From Glacieibacterium arshaanense (lineage in GTDB: Bacteria > Pseudomonadota > Alphaproteobacteria > Sphingomonadales > Sphingomonadaceae), in contig NZ_SIHO01000002.1 of NCBI RefSeq assembly GCF_004681125.1, forward strand, positions 434,001-498,000: a stretch of DNA of 64,000 nt, given 5' to 3'. This document shows, in pieces, positions 18,381 through 26,874 of this stretch. The notes under the pieces are model-generated. The model was not told the DNA's origin, did not search any database, and saw nothing but the letters and a program-made list of their open reading frames with translations. The translations under genes and the position numbers were made by a program. Positions within the stretch are counted from its first letter, which is position 1. Every line of letters starts with the position of its first letter.

Positions 18381-19207
18381 CCGACCGTCTCTCTGCCCGC
18401 TTCGCTGCTTGCGCCGCCGCCAACCGCGCCGCGCTGGTCACTTTCGTCACCGCCGGTGACCCCGACCTCGAAACCTCGGCCCGCGTGCTGCGCGCGCTGG
18501 TCAAGGGCGGTGCCGATATCGTCGAACTCGGTATGCCGTTTACCGATCCGATGGCCGATGGCCCGGCGATTCAGGCGGGCAATATCCGTGCGCTTGGCCA
18601 CCATATGAAGCTGCGCGAGCTGCTCGAAATGGTGCGCGTCTACCGGCTCGAGGACAATGACACGCCGATCATCCTGATGGGCTATTTCAACCCGGTACTG
18701 AGCTATGGCCCCGAGCGCTTTGCTGCCGATGCCGCGGCGGCGGGCCTCGACGGCACGATCATCGTCGACCTGCCGCCCGAAGAGGACGCCGAGCTGGCGC
18801 CGTATCTGCAAGCCAGCGGCCTGCACATGGTGCGCCTCGCGACGCCGACGACCGATGCAGTGCGGCTGCCCAAGGTGCTCGGCGGCGCGTCGGGTTTCGT
18901 CTATTATGTCGCGGTCGCCGGCATCACCGGCACCGCATCGGCGGCGACCACCGACATCGCCGCTGCCGTGGCGCGACTCAAGGCCAAGACCAAGCTGCCG
19001 ATTGCCGTGGGTTTCGGCATCAAGACGCCCGATGACGCGTCAGCCGTGGCGCGCCATGCCGACGGCGTCGTCGTCGGCTCGGCCATCGTCTCGCTGATCG
19101 GCGCGGCTGCCGAAGCCCGCGCCAACGACCTGCCAGAGCAGGTCGAAGCATTCGTCCGTTCGCTGAGCACCGCGGTGCACGGCGCCCGCAAGGAGGCTGC
19201 CCAATGA
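18377..19207 (+). CDS. trpA: Tryptophan synthase alpha chain
   Basis: Cleaves indole-3-glycerol phosphate and channels indole to TrpB. The 276-residue barrel carries the catalytic Glu in [18 protein letters not shown] (Glu near residue 49) and the catalytic Asp in IIVDLPPEE (near residue 60 in standard numbering), plus the phosphate site GFGIKTP and VVGSAIV. The ATG at 18377 lies in an ATGA overlap with trpB, and the end overlaps accD in the same way, which should give near-stoichiometric translation. Confidence 0.97.
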   Translation: MTDRLSARFAACAAANRAALVTFVTAGDPDLETSARVLRALVKGGADIVELGMPFTDPMADGPAIQAGNIRALGHHMKLRELLEMVRVYRLEDNDTPIILMGYFNPVLSYGPERFAADAAAAGLDGTIIVDLPPEEDAELAPYLQASGLHMVRLATPTTDAVRLPKVLGGASGFVYYVAVAGITGTASAATTDIAAAVARLKAKTKLPIAVGFGIKTPDDASAVARHADGVVVGSAIVSLIGAAAEARANDLPEQVEAFVRSLSTAVHGARKEAAQ

Positions 19208-20061
19208 GTTGGCTCACCCGCATCCGCCCGCGCCTGACCGGTTTCCTCGGCCGCCGCGAGACGCCCGACAATCTGTGGCACAAGTGCCGTGCCTGCAATG
19301 CCATGGTGTATACCAAGGAATTCGACGAGAACCTCGGCGTCTGCCCGAAGTGTGAATTCCACGAACGCATCGGCCCGAAGGAACGCTTCGCGCAGGTGTT
19401 CGACGGTGGCGTACATACTCGCCTCGAAATCCCGGCAGTGCCCGAAGACCCGCTCGGTTTCCGCGACCAGAAGAAATACACCGACCGCATCAAGGCAGCG
19501 CGCACCGCGACGAGTGAGCCCGAGGCGATGGCGGTCGCGACCGGCAAGATCGGCGGCGTCGATGCCGTGGTTGCGGTGCAGAATTTTGCCTTCATGGGCG
19601 GCTCGATGGGGCTGGCAGTGGGCGAGGCGTTCCTGACCGGCGCGATGGCGGCGGTCAAAGCCCGCGCGCCGTTCATCATCTTCACCGCCGCCGGCGGGGC
19701 GCGCATGCAGGAAGGCATATTGAGCCTGATGCAGATGCCGCGCACCACCGTCGCGGTCGCCGAACTGCGCGAGGCGGGGCTGCCGTACATCGTCGTGATG
19801 ACCGACCCGACGACCGGCGGCGTCACTGCGTCCTACGCCATGCTCGGCGACATCCAGATCGCCGAACCCGGTGCGCTGATCGGCTTTGCCGGACAGCGCG
19901 TTATCGAAAACACCATCCGCGAAAAACTGCCCGAAGGCTTCCAGCGCGCCGAATACCTGCTCGAACACGGGATGCTCGACATGGTGGTGCCGCGCAAGGA
20001 CCTGCACGCGACCCTGGCGCGGCTGGTGGAACTACTGATGCGCCAACGCGTGGCTGCCTGA
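19204..20061 (+). CDS. accD: Acetyl-CoA carboxylase carboxyltransferase subunit beta
   Basis: Transfers CO2 from carboxybiotin to acetyl-CoA as a heterotetramer with AccA. The 285-residue product has the N-terminal zinc finger with two C-x2-C pairs (KCRACNAM and CPKCEFH, residues about 28-50) and the crotonase-like carboxyltransferase core, including SGGARM-type GGARMQEG and the oxyanion segment [10 protein letters not shown]. It is coupled to trpA by ATGA and followed 4 bases later by folC. The accD-folC pairing is common in proteobacteria. Confidence 0.97.
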   Translation: MSWLTRIRPRLTGFLGRRETPDNLWHKCRACNAMVYTKEFDENLGVCPKCEFHERIGPKERFAQVFDGGVHTRLEIPAVPEDPLGFRDQKKYTDRIKAARTATSEPEAMAVATGKIGGVDAVVAVQNFAFMGGSMGLAVGEAFLTGAMAAVKARAPFIIFTAAGGARMQEGILSLMQMPRTTVAVAELREAGLPYIVVMTDPTTGGVTASYAMLGDIQIAEPGALIGFAGQRVIENTIREKLPEGFQRAEYLLEHGMLDMVVPRKDLHATLARLVELLMRQRVAA

Positions 20062-20065
20062 CGGC

Positions 20066-21391
20066 ATGGAGGCAGCGCACTCCGAAAACCCGGTCCTTGA
20101 TGCGCTGCTGTCGGTGGCGTTCAAGCTGCACCCGCAGACCGTCGACCTGTCGCTCGACCGGCTCGAACGGCTGCTTAGCCGGCTCGGCAATCCGCATCGC
20201 AAGCTGCCGCCGGTGTTCCATGTCGCGGGCACCAACGGCAAGGGTTCGACGGTGGCGTTCCTGCGCGCCTGTCTCGAAGCGTCGGGCGCGCGCGTCCATG
20301 TCTATACCTCGCCGCACCTGGTGCGCTTCAACGAGCGTATTCGCGTCGCCGGGCATCTGATCGACGACGATGCGCTGATGCTCCACATACGCGACGTGCT
20401 CAACGTCAATGCCAACATGCCGATCACCTTTTTCGAACTGACGACGGCGGTGGCGCTGCTGGCGTTCTCGCGCACACCCGCTGACGCCTGCATCCTCGAA
20501 GTCGGGCTCGGCGGGCGGCTCGACGCGACCAACGTCATCGAAAACCCCGTCGTCACCGGCATCGCGCAGCTTGGCATCGATCACCAGAGCTGGCTCGGCA
20601 ACTCGATCCTCGACATCGCCCGCGAAAAGGCTGGCATCGCCAAAAAGGGCGTCCCGATGCTGTTGTCGCGCTATCCCAAGACCGTCACCGCACGCATCGC
20701 CGAAGTCGCCGGCCTCGTCGGCGCCAAGACGCTTGTGCGCGGTGAGGACTGGGACTGCGCGCTGTACGAAGGCCAGCTGCACTACCGCGACGCGGCGGGC
20801 AAGCTGAGCCTGCCGCTGCCGCGCTTGGCCGGCACGCACCAGTATGACAATGCCGCACTCGCCGTCGCGATGCTGCGCCACCAGTCGGCGGTCGTCGTGC
20901 CCGATTCGGCGCTGCGGGCCGGCATGGGCTGGGCCGAATGGCCGGCACGGTTGCAAAAACTCGACAAGGGGCCGCTGACCGAGCGCTTGCCCGGTGACGC
21001 CGAAGTATGGCTCGACGGCGGCCACAACCCCGCCGCCGGCCGCGCCATCGCCGATGCCTTCCGCGGTCATGCGCTCGCCGAACGGCCATTCTACATCGTA
21101 CTCGGCATGCTTTCGACCAAGGACGCCGCAGGCTTCCTCAAGCCGTTCGCCGGCCGCGCCACCGCCGTCTATGCCGTGCCGATCGCCCGCCATGAACACC
21201 ATGACCCCGCCGAACTGGTGCGCATCGCCCGCGAAACCGGCCTGCCCGCGAGCACCTCGTCGAGCGTCGCCGAGGCACTGTCCGAAATCGCCCGCGGCAG
21301 CGACCGCGCGCGGCCGCCGGTGGTGCTGATTACCGGTTCGCTGCATCTGGCGGGTGAAGTGCTGGCCGCGAACGCGCAGGCGCCGGTTTAA
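20066..21391 (+). CDS. folC: Bifunctional folylpolyglutamate / dihydrofolate synthase
   Basis: Adds glutamate to dihydropteroate and to tetrahydrofolate. The 441-residue Mur-ligase-like protein shows the ATP loop GTNGKGST near residue 57, the carbamylated-Lys region and the family strings YTSPHLVRFNERIRV and LEVGLGGRLDATNV, with the C-terminal domain entry WLDGGHNPAA. It ends the pyrF-trp-accD run; its TAA stop is followed immediately by a repeat copy, and the next gene (tag) is convergent. Confidence 0.97.
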   Translation: MEAAHSENPVLDALLSVAFKLHPQTVDLSLDRLERLLSRLGNPHRKLPPVFHVAGTNGKGSTVAFLRACLEASGARVHVYTSPHLVRFNERIRVAGHLIDDDALMLHIRDVLNVNANMPITFFELTTAVALLAFSRTPADACILEVGLGGRLDATNVIENPVVTGIAQLGIDHQSWLGNSILDIAREKAGIAKKGVPMLLSRYPKTVTARIAEVAGLVGAKTLVRGEDWDCALYEGQLHYRDAAGKLSLPLPRLAGTHQYDNAALAVAMLRHQSAVVVPDSALRAGMGWAEWPARLQKLDKGPLTERLPGDAEVWLDGGHNPAAGRAIADAFRGHALAERPFYIVLGMLSTKDAAGFLKPFAGRATAVYAVPIARHEHHDPAELVRIARETGLPASTSSSVAEALSEIARGSDRARPPVVLITGSLHLAGEVLAANAQAPV

Positions 21392-21428
21392 AGAGCCTCC
21401 GGCGGGCAGGGACTTGTCCCTGCACCCA
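21392..21428 (+). repeat. Palindromic 3'-end repeat, copy 3a
   Basis: Starts directly after the folC stop. Same flank AGAGCCTCCGGCGGGCAGG, but the core is GCAGGGACTTGTCCCTGC: an 8-bp stem around TT. Both sides of the stem differ from copy 1 in a compensating way. Confidence 0.9.
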
Positions 21429-21485
21429 TATATTGGGTCGGTGCTCCCGCCCGGCGTTGGCTATGGTTGCGCGCACCCAAACTGA

Positions 21486-21522
21486 TGGGTGCAGGGACAA
21501 GTCCCTGCCCGCCGGAGGCCCT
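21486..21522 (-). repeat. Palindromic 3'-end repeat, copy 3b
   Basis: Opposing copy touching the tag stop codon (21522-21524). The core is identical to copy 3a. The 57-base spacer between 3a and 3b is unique sequence. Confidence 0.9.
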
Positions 21523-22061
21523 TAGCTTCGCCTGAAACAACCCCCCGCATGGTCATCGACTAGCCCGACCGCCTGCATCCACGCATAGGTGATCACCGGC
21601 CCGACGAATTTGAAGCCGCGCGCCTTGAGCGCCTTCGAGATTTCCACCGACAGCGGGGTCTGCGCGTGGACGGTGACGCCGTCGCCGACCAGCGGCACGC
21701 CGCCGACGAAGCTCCATGCGAAGGCGCTGAAGTCCTCGCCGGCAGCCTGCATGCGCAGGAATGCCTGGGCACCGCCGATGGTGGCGTTGATCTTGGCGCG
21801 GGCGCGGATGATGCCGGGGTCCTGCATCAGCCGCTCCACATCACCGGCGGTGAAGCGCGCGACGATTTCAGGGTCGAATCCGGCGAAGGCGGCGCGGAAA
21901 CCGTCGCGGCGGTGCAGGATGGTGCGCCATGACAGCCCGGCCTGGAAGCCTTCGAGCATCAGCATTTCCCACAGCGCGCGGCTGTCGCGGACGGGCACGC
22001 CCCATTCATCGTCGTGGTAGGCGGCCATGACGGCATCGCCCTCGGCCCAGCTGCAGCGCAT
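21522..22061 (-). CDS. tag: DNA-3-methyladenine glycosylase I
   Basis: Excises 3-methyladenine from alkylated DNA. The 179-residue protein begins MRCSWAE with the zinc-ligand Cys, continues with YHDDEWGVPVRD (zinc His) and the family helix LWEMLMLEGFQAGLSW, and ends with the second zinc pair in DDHAGGCF. The frame is open 31 codons further upstream, but the ATG at 22061 has an AGGGGAGT ribosome-binding site and gives the standard N-terminus. It is convergent with folC and 49 bases downstream of the acyltransferase gene. Confidence 0.96.
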   Translation of the reverse strand: MRCSWAEGDAVMAAYHDDEWGVPVRDSRALWEMLMLEGFQAGLSWRTILHRRDGFRAAFAGFDPEIVARFTAGDVERLMQDPGIIRARAKINATIGGAQAFLRMQAAGEDFSAFAWSFVGGVPLVGDGVTVHAQTPLSVEISKALKARGFKFVGPVITYAWMQAVGLVDDHAGGCFRRS

Positions 22062-22110
22062 GTCGGACTCCCCTGTCGCGGCGCCATTCAACCGCCGTGA
22101 GCCGTCGGGG

Positions 22111-22962
22111 TCAAGCGGCGGTGGCGTCGGCGCCGAGGTCGAAGCGGCCGGCATAGCGGCGGGTGATCTGCGCCACCGGCATCACCACGAACACGTCGAC
22201 GGTGTTGAACTGGCGGTCGATGAATGCGCCGTCGCCGACCATCGCGCCGACGCGCAGATAGCCCTTGAGCAGCGGCGGCAGCGTCCGTGCGGTGGCGCGG
22301 GCGTCGATGCGTTCGGCGGGGAGGCGGTCCATTTCGACGAAATGCGCCGGCAGCGTGCGGGCGCGCAGTTCGGGTGGCGCGAGGTGGTGATGGTAGAGGT
22401 ATGACAGCTCGGCGGCGTGCGCGGCGGGGTCGGTGCCGTGCAGCGACGCGCAGCCGAACAAATGGCCGATGCGGTGCGCCTGCAGGTAGCTGGCGATGCC
22501 GCGCCAAAGGAGACTGATCGTGGTGGCGTTGCGGTAGGCCGGGGCGACGCAGCTGCGCCCGAGTTCAAGCAACTGGCCGCTGGCGGGGGCCTGCGCGAGC
22601 AGCGGCGTCAGGTCATATTCGCCGGCCGAATAAAAGCCGCCATGCGCCTGCGCCACCGACTGGCGCAGCAGGCGGTAGGTGCCGACGACTTGCCCGCGGA
22701 CACCGGCGTCATGGTCGATGACCAGCAGGTGGTCGCAGACATTGTCGTGCGCATCGATGTCGCGCCGCGACGCCAGCATCGCGTGCGTCGGCTGTGCGCC
22801 CATCTCGTCGTAGAAAATCTTGTAGCGCAGCGCTTGTGCGGCGGCGACTTCGACGCCCGATTGCGCCAGCCGGACTTCGAGCTGCCCGACGCGAATCGGC
22901 GTTTCGGGTGGCGCCGGCGTCCAGCCTGGCCGCGCCGCGGGTGTTCGTACTGGAAGGCCCAT
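22111..22962 (-). CDS. OlsB-like GNAT acyltransferase (hemolysin-type)
   Basis: A 283-residue GNAT-fold protein of the OlsB / hemolysin-like group that makes lyso-ornithine lipid from ornithine and acyl-ACP. Visible signatures are ALRYKIFYDEMGA in the first helix, VVGTYRLL in the central strand and LELGRSCVAPAYRN with the pantetheine-binding turn. An olsA acyltransferase is not nearby, so ornithine-lipid synthesis would need a gene elsewhere, or the protein acylates another amine. The ATG at 22962 has GGAG six bases upstream and is preferred to 22989. It may be co-transcribed with the AmpG-like gene upstream. Confidence 0.82.
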   Translation of the reverse strand: MGLPVRTPAARPGWTPAPPETPIRVGQLEVRLAQSGVEVAAAQALRYKIFYDEMGAQPTHAMLASRRDIDAHDNVCDHLLVIDHDAGVRGQVVGTYRLLRQSVAQAHGGFYSAGEYDLTPLLAQAPASGQLLELGRSCVAPAYRNATTISLLWRGIASYLQAHRIGHLFGCASLHGTDPAAHAAELSYLYHHHLAPPELRARTLPAHFVEMDRLPAERIDARATARTLPPLLKGYLRVGAMVGDGAFIDRQFNTVDVFVVMPVAQITRRYAGRFDLGADATAA

Positions 22963-23051
22963 GCTTGCTCCGCCGTGCCGTTTCACCATGGCGTTGCCCT
23001 AGCGACCGAAAATGACAGACTGGTCACTCGGCCATGACCGCTGCGTGACAG

Positions 23052-24398
23052 TCAGCGCGCGGCGTTGCGCGCTGCAATCGCGACATCATCGACGAGCCCA
23101 CGCCGCATCATCACCACGAACAACAGGATGCCGGGCAGCGCCGCGACGGTGGTCAGCAGATAGAATTGCACATAGCCCAGCGCCTCGATCATCGCGCCCG
23201 CCGTCGTGCCGCTGACGAAGCGGCCGAGCACCGAGGCGGCCGCCGACAGCAGCGCGAACTGTGTCGCGGTGAAGCGCAAGTCGCACAGCGCCGACAGATA
23301 GGCGACCACCGCGACGCCGCCGATGCCGCTGCTGAAGTTTTCAAAGCCGATGGCCGCCGCCATGCCGATGTTCGAATGGCCCGCCTGCGCCAACGCCGCG
23401 AAGCTGAGGTTCGACACCGCCATGAGGATCAGGCTGACCAGCACCGAGCGCTTGAGCCCGAGCCGCGTGTAGAGGATGCCGCCGACGAACACGCCGACGA
23501 GCAACGCCACCAGCCCGAACGCCACGTCATAGTAGGCGACTTCGTCCTTGCTGAACCCCAGGTCATTGAACAGCAGCCGGAACGACAGGTTGGCGACGGT
23601 ATCGCCGAGCTTGTGGATCAGGATGAACGCCAGCACCAGTCCGGCGCCGGGGCGCTGCATGAAGTCGGCGAGCGGCGCGATGACGGCATCGCTCACCGCT
23701 GCCCAGCCGCGCTTGGTCGATTTGACCACCGCATGGCGTACCGGCTCGCCGAGCAGCACGCCCGCCGCTACTGCCGGCAGCGCGAAAAGCGTGGCCGCGA
23801 CATAGGCAGTGCTCCAGCCGGCGCGCTCGGCGATGACCAGCGCCAGCGCGCCTGCCGCCGATGATCCGATGCGCCAGCCATATTGCGACATCCCCGACCC
23901 GACGCCGAGCTGTTCGGGGGTCAGCGTTTCGATGCGGAACGCGTCGATGACGATGTCATAGGTCGCGCCGGCAAATGCCACGCACAAGGTCGCCGCCACA
24001 ACGGTGGACAGCGATGTCTGCGGGTTTGCCAGCCCGAGCCACGCCACCGCCGCCATCACGGCGGCCGCGACCAAAACCAGCCACGCCCGGCGCTGGCCAA
24101 TGGCATTCGCCAGCAGCGGAATCCGCACCCGGTCGATGGCGGGCGCCCACAGGAACTTGAAATTGTACATCAGGAAGGCGAGCGCGAACGCCGTCACCGC
24201 CTTTTTCTCGATGCCGGCTTCGGCCAGCCGCGTCGTCAACGTCGCGCCAATCATTGCGAACGGAAACCCCGACGAAATGCCGAGTAGCAGCGCGCCGATC
24301 GGCGCGCGTTCGGCATAGGGGCGCATGCCCGGCGGCAGGTGGCGGCGCCAGTCGGCGGGGGCGGTGGAAGCGGGCATTTCGGTCATGGGTGCCACCAT
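23052..24398 (-). CDS. AmpG-like MFS transporter
   Basis: A 448-residue, 12-helix major facilitator protein. The N-terminal helix segment GALLLGISSGFPFAMIGATLTTRL and the following FLMYNFKFLWAPAIDRVRIP match the AmpG family, inner-membrane permeases for anhydro-muropeptides in peptidoglycan recycling. The start at ATG 24398 has an AGGGACG ribosome-binding site; the frame extends to 25061 but that part is antisense to the symporter gene. No other recycling gene (ampD, nagZ) is in the window. Divergent from the symporter gene across 132 bases. Confidence 0.85.
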   Translation of the reverse strand: MVAPMTEMPASTAPADWRRHLPPGMRPYAERAPIGALLLGISSGFPFAMIGATLTTRLAEAGIEKKAVTAFALAFLMYNFKFLWAPAIDRVRIPLLANAIGQRRAWLVLVAAAVMAAVAWLGLANPQTSLSTVVAATLCVAFAGATYDIVIDAFRIETLTPEQLGVGSGMSQYGWRIGSSAAGALALVIAERAGWSTAYVAATLFALPAVAAGVLLGEPVRHAVVKSTKRGWAAVSDAVIAPLADFMQRPGAGLVLAFILIHKLGDTVANLSFRLLFNDLGFSKDEVAYYDVAFGLVALLVGVFVGGILYTRLGLKRSVLVSLILMAVSNLSFAALAQAGHSNIGMAAAIGFENFSSGIGGVAVVAYLSALCDLRFTATQFALLSAAASVLGRFVSGTTAGAMIEALGYVQFYLLTTVAALPGILLFVVMMRRGLVDDVAIAARNAAR

Positions 24399-24530
24399 AG
24401 CGTCCCTGACGCGGCTGTCATCAGCCGCGGTCACATATGGCGTTCGCTGACTTTCCGCGCTAACCGTGGTCACAGCGTCGCGTGCGCCACGCCCCGCGTC
24501 ATTTGGGGTGTCGAGACAGGGGGACCGTGC

Positions 24531-25772
24531 ATGGGCAAGCGCCTGACCTATTACATTCTGGCGGCGCTGGTGGCGGGGTTGTTCGCGGGCTGGGCGGTCA
24601 ATGCCTATGCTGCGTCGCCCGATGTGGCGAAGGACATTGCCGGGTATCTGTCGATTGTCACCGACCTGTTCCTGCGGCTGATCAAGATGATCATCGCGCC
24701 GCTGGTGCTGTCGACGCTGACGGTGGGCATCGCGCACATGGGCGACGGCTCGGCGCTTGGCCGGATGTTCGGTCGGACGCTCGGCTGGTTCATCGCCGCG
24801 TCGCTGGTGTCGATCACGCTCGGGCTGATCATGGTCAACTGGTTGCAGCCCGGCGTCGGTGTCGGGCTGGTGCCGCCGGTGACGGCGGCGTCGGGGGTCG
24901 AACATGCAGCGTTCAGCCTCAAGGACTTTGTCACGCACCTGGTGCCCAAGTCGATTTTCGAGGCGATGGCGACCAATGAGATCCTGCAGATCGTGGTGTT
25001 TTCGGTGTTCGCCGGCGTCGGGCTGCTGGCATTGGGCGATACCGGCAAGCCGCTGACGCACCTGCTCGATGCGGTGGCGCAGCTGATGCTCAAGATTACC
25101 GGCTATGTGATGAACTTCGCGCCGTTCGCGGTGTTTGCCGCGGTCGCCGCCGCAGTCGCCACCGAGGGGCTGGGCATCCTGGTCACCTTCGGCAAGTTCA
25201 TCGGCGGCTTCTACCTCAGCCTGTCGATGCTGTGGCTGTTGTTGCTCGCGGCGGGCGCGGTGGTCATCGGGCTGCCGCGCATCATCGGGCTGAGCAAGGC
25301 GATCCGCGAGCCGTTCCTGCTGGCGTTCGCCACCGCGAGTTCGGAAAGCGCCTATCCCAAGACCTTGGAGGCGCTCGAACGCTTCGGGGTGCCGCCGCGC
25401 ATCGCCAGCTTCGTGCTGCCGCTCGGCTATTCGTTCAACCTCGATGGCTCGATGATGTATTGCAGCTTCGCCACGATCTTCATCGCGCAGGCCTATGGCA
25501 TCGACCTGTCACTGGGGCAGGAAATCACCATGCTGCTGCTGCTGATGGTGACCAGCAAGGGCATGGCCGGCGTGCCGCGCGCCAGCCTGGTGGTCATCGC
25601 CGCGACCTTGAGCTTCTTCAAGATTCCCGAGGCCGGGCTGCTGCTCATCCTCGCGGTCGATCACTTCCTCGACATGGGGCGCAGCGCGACGAATGTGGTC
25701 GGCAATGCGGTGGCGACGGCAGTTGTGGCAAAATGGGAAGGCGAGCTCGGGCCGGAGAAACCTGCGGATTGA
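24531..25772 (+). CDS. Dicarboxylate/amino acid:cation symporter (DAACS family)
   Basis: A 413-residue membrane protein of the glutamate/C4-dicarboxylate symporter family (DctA/GltP). It has the expected eight helices and two re-entrant loops; the substrate/Na+ region is visible as FATASSESAYPKTLEAL (serine-rich HP1) and the helix 7 segment LPLGYSFNLDGSMMYC with the NxD-type cation site, then HP2 TSKGMAGVPRASLVV and helix 8 DHFLDMGRSATNVVGN. The substrate (C4-dicarboxylate, glutamate or Ser/Thr) cannot be told from sequence. The ATG at 24531 is preceded by GGGGGA. Confidence 0.93.
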   Translation: MGKRLTYYILAALVAGLFAGWAVNAYAASPDVAKDIAGYLSIVTDLFLRLIKMIIAPLVLSTLTVGIAHMGDGSALGRMFGRTLGWFIAASLVSITLGLIMVNWLQPGVGVGLVPPVTAASGVEHAAFSLKDFVTHLVPKSIFEAMATNEILQIVVFSVFAGVGLLALGDTGKPLTHLLDAVAQLMLKITGYVMNFAPFAVFAAVAAAVATEGLGILVTFGKFIGGFYLSLSMLWLLLLAAGAVVIGLPRIIGLSKAIREPFLLAFATASSESAYPKTLEALERFGVPPRIASFVLPLGYSFNLDGSMMYCSFATIFIAQAYGIDLSLGQEITMLLLLMVTSKGMAGVPRASLVVIAATLSFFKIPEAGLLLILAVDHFLDMGRSATNVVGNAVATAVVAKWEGELGPEKPAD

Positions 25773-25785
25773 GCCCGCCGCACCG

Positions 25786-26259
25786 TCACTCGGCTATCGG
25801 GTCAGGCCCGAAGCGGTTTTCACCGATGGTGCCGCGGCTGCAATACCAGACGAGTAACAGCACCGACGTGATGGCGAGCAGCAAGCCGCCGGCTGCCATC
25901 CACTTGCCCGCACCTTCGACGCCGACAGCCATCGCGCCCGCCGCACCGCCAAGGATCAGTGCCGGCAGCAGCGGCATCAGCAGCCACCAGCCACGCCGGT
26001 CGGTATCGTGCAGCCGTCGCACCGATACCCCCACCGACGGCAGGAACAGCGCCAGCGATACCACTGCCTCGACATAACCGGTGGCGCCGGCGATCATCGC
26101 ATCAAGCCCGTTGATCATCACGTCAGCGGCAAGCGCCAGCAGCGTCAGCAGAATCACGAACAGCTGGAACCACCAATATTCCTTGCGCCGCGCCCGCCCC
26201 GAAAAGGTCGCGTACTTCTTCAGCGGTTCGACCATCCACTGCGTTGCCGACTTGTCCAT
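25786..26259 (-). CDS. DUF805 membrane protein, copy A
   Basis: A 157-residue membrane protein of the DUF805 family. It starts MDKSATQWMVEPLKKYATFS followed by GRARRKEYWWF, the family hallmark (FxGRxxRxxyW), then about four hydrophobic segments with the second hallmark VRRLHDTDRRGWW, and ends RGTIGENRFGPDP. Function is unknown; DUF805 proteins are often small inner-membrane proteins. Copy B lies 125 bases upstream. The N- and C-terminal ends of A and B are nearly identical while their middles differ. The ATG at 26259 is used because it aligns with copy B. Confidence 0.88.
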   Translation of the reverse strand: MDKSATQWMVEPLKKYATFSGRARRKEYWWFQLFVILLTLLALAADVMINGLDAMIAGATGYVEAVVSLALFLPSVGVSVRRLHDTDRRGWWLLMPLLPALILGGAAGAMAVGVEGAGKWMAAGGLLLAITSVLLLVWYCSRGTIGENRFGPDPIAE

Positions 26260-26288
26260 TGTGTGTCCCCTCACTTGCCCGGAACCCC

Positions 26289-26339
26289 TTAATTCACCGG
26301 CGCCTGCCGACGATAACTCAAGGCTTCGGCGATATGAAG
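26289..26339 (-). pseudogene. Duplicated 3' tail of comM
   Basis: On the minus strand this 51-base segment encodes LHIAEALSYRRQAPVN and a stop, matching the last 16 residues of the intact comM gene (LHFAEALSYRRQAPVN). The match ends abruptly upstream. I count five differences in 51 bases; one changes an amino acid, three are silent and one swaps TGA for TAA. It sits before DUF805 copy A exactly as the real comM end sits before copy B, so the segment marks a duplicated or imported block. Confidence 0.8.
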
Positions 26340-26383
26340 TATGGCTTCACCGCTAGTTGTCAGTTCGGGCATCCGTCATGGAG

Positions 26384-26851
26384 TCATGCATCGGGTGCGG
26401 CGAGCGGGTCCGGTCCGAAGCGGTTTTCGCCGATGGTGCCGCGGCTGCAGAGCCAGACCAGTATGAGAATACCAAAGCCAAGTTGCGCCAAGGCAACAAG
26501 TAGTACCGCCAGCGGCTCCGTTTGGGGCAATTTTGTCGCGTCAATTCCGCCGCTTAGCGCTCCCAAGACAACCGAACCCAGCAACCACCAGCCGCTTCTA
26601 TTGACATCGTGTAAGCGGCGAACCTGCACGGCAACCAATGGTACGAAAAGCGCCAAAATCGGTATGAGCAACAGTGCAGCAACTCCCATTGCGTCACCAG
26701 CACTGAGTAGCGCGAACGCAATGCACAACACAACAATGGCGAGAACACAAAGAAGATAGAACCACCAAAACTCCTTGCGCCGTGCCCGCCCGGAAAAGGT
26801 CGCGTACTTCTTCAGCGGCTCGACCATCCACTGCGTTGCCGTTTTGTCCAT
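26384..26851 (-). CDS. DUF805 membrane protein, copy B (mosaic)
   Basis: A 155-residue paralogue of copy A beginning MDKTATQWMVEPLKKYATFS and ending RGTIGENRFGPDPLAAPDA. The first roughly 33 and last roughly 16 residues match copy A almost exactly, while the four hydrophobic segments between them are different, although the hallmark VRRLHDVNRSGWW is kept. By hand count, bases 26461-26760 are about 53% G+C, against 68% for a 60-base sample in the corresponding part of copy A. That suggests replacement of the middle by recombination with a lower-G+C homologue. It begins 23 bases after the comM stop and is probably co-transcribed with comM. Confidence 0.88.
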   Translation of the reverse strand: MDKTATQWMVEPLKKYATFSGRARRKEFWWFYLLCVLAIVVLCIAFALLSAGDAMGVAALLLIPILALFVPLVAVQVRRLHDVNRSGWWLLGSVVLGALSGGIDATKLPQTEPLAVLLVALAQLGFGILILVWLCSRGTIGENRFGPDPLAAPDA

Positions 26852-26874
26852 TGTCTGTCCCCCGCGTTGGCCGT

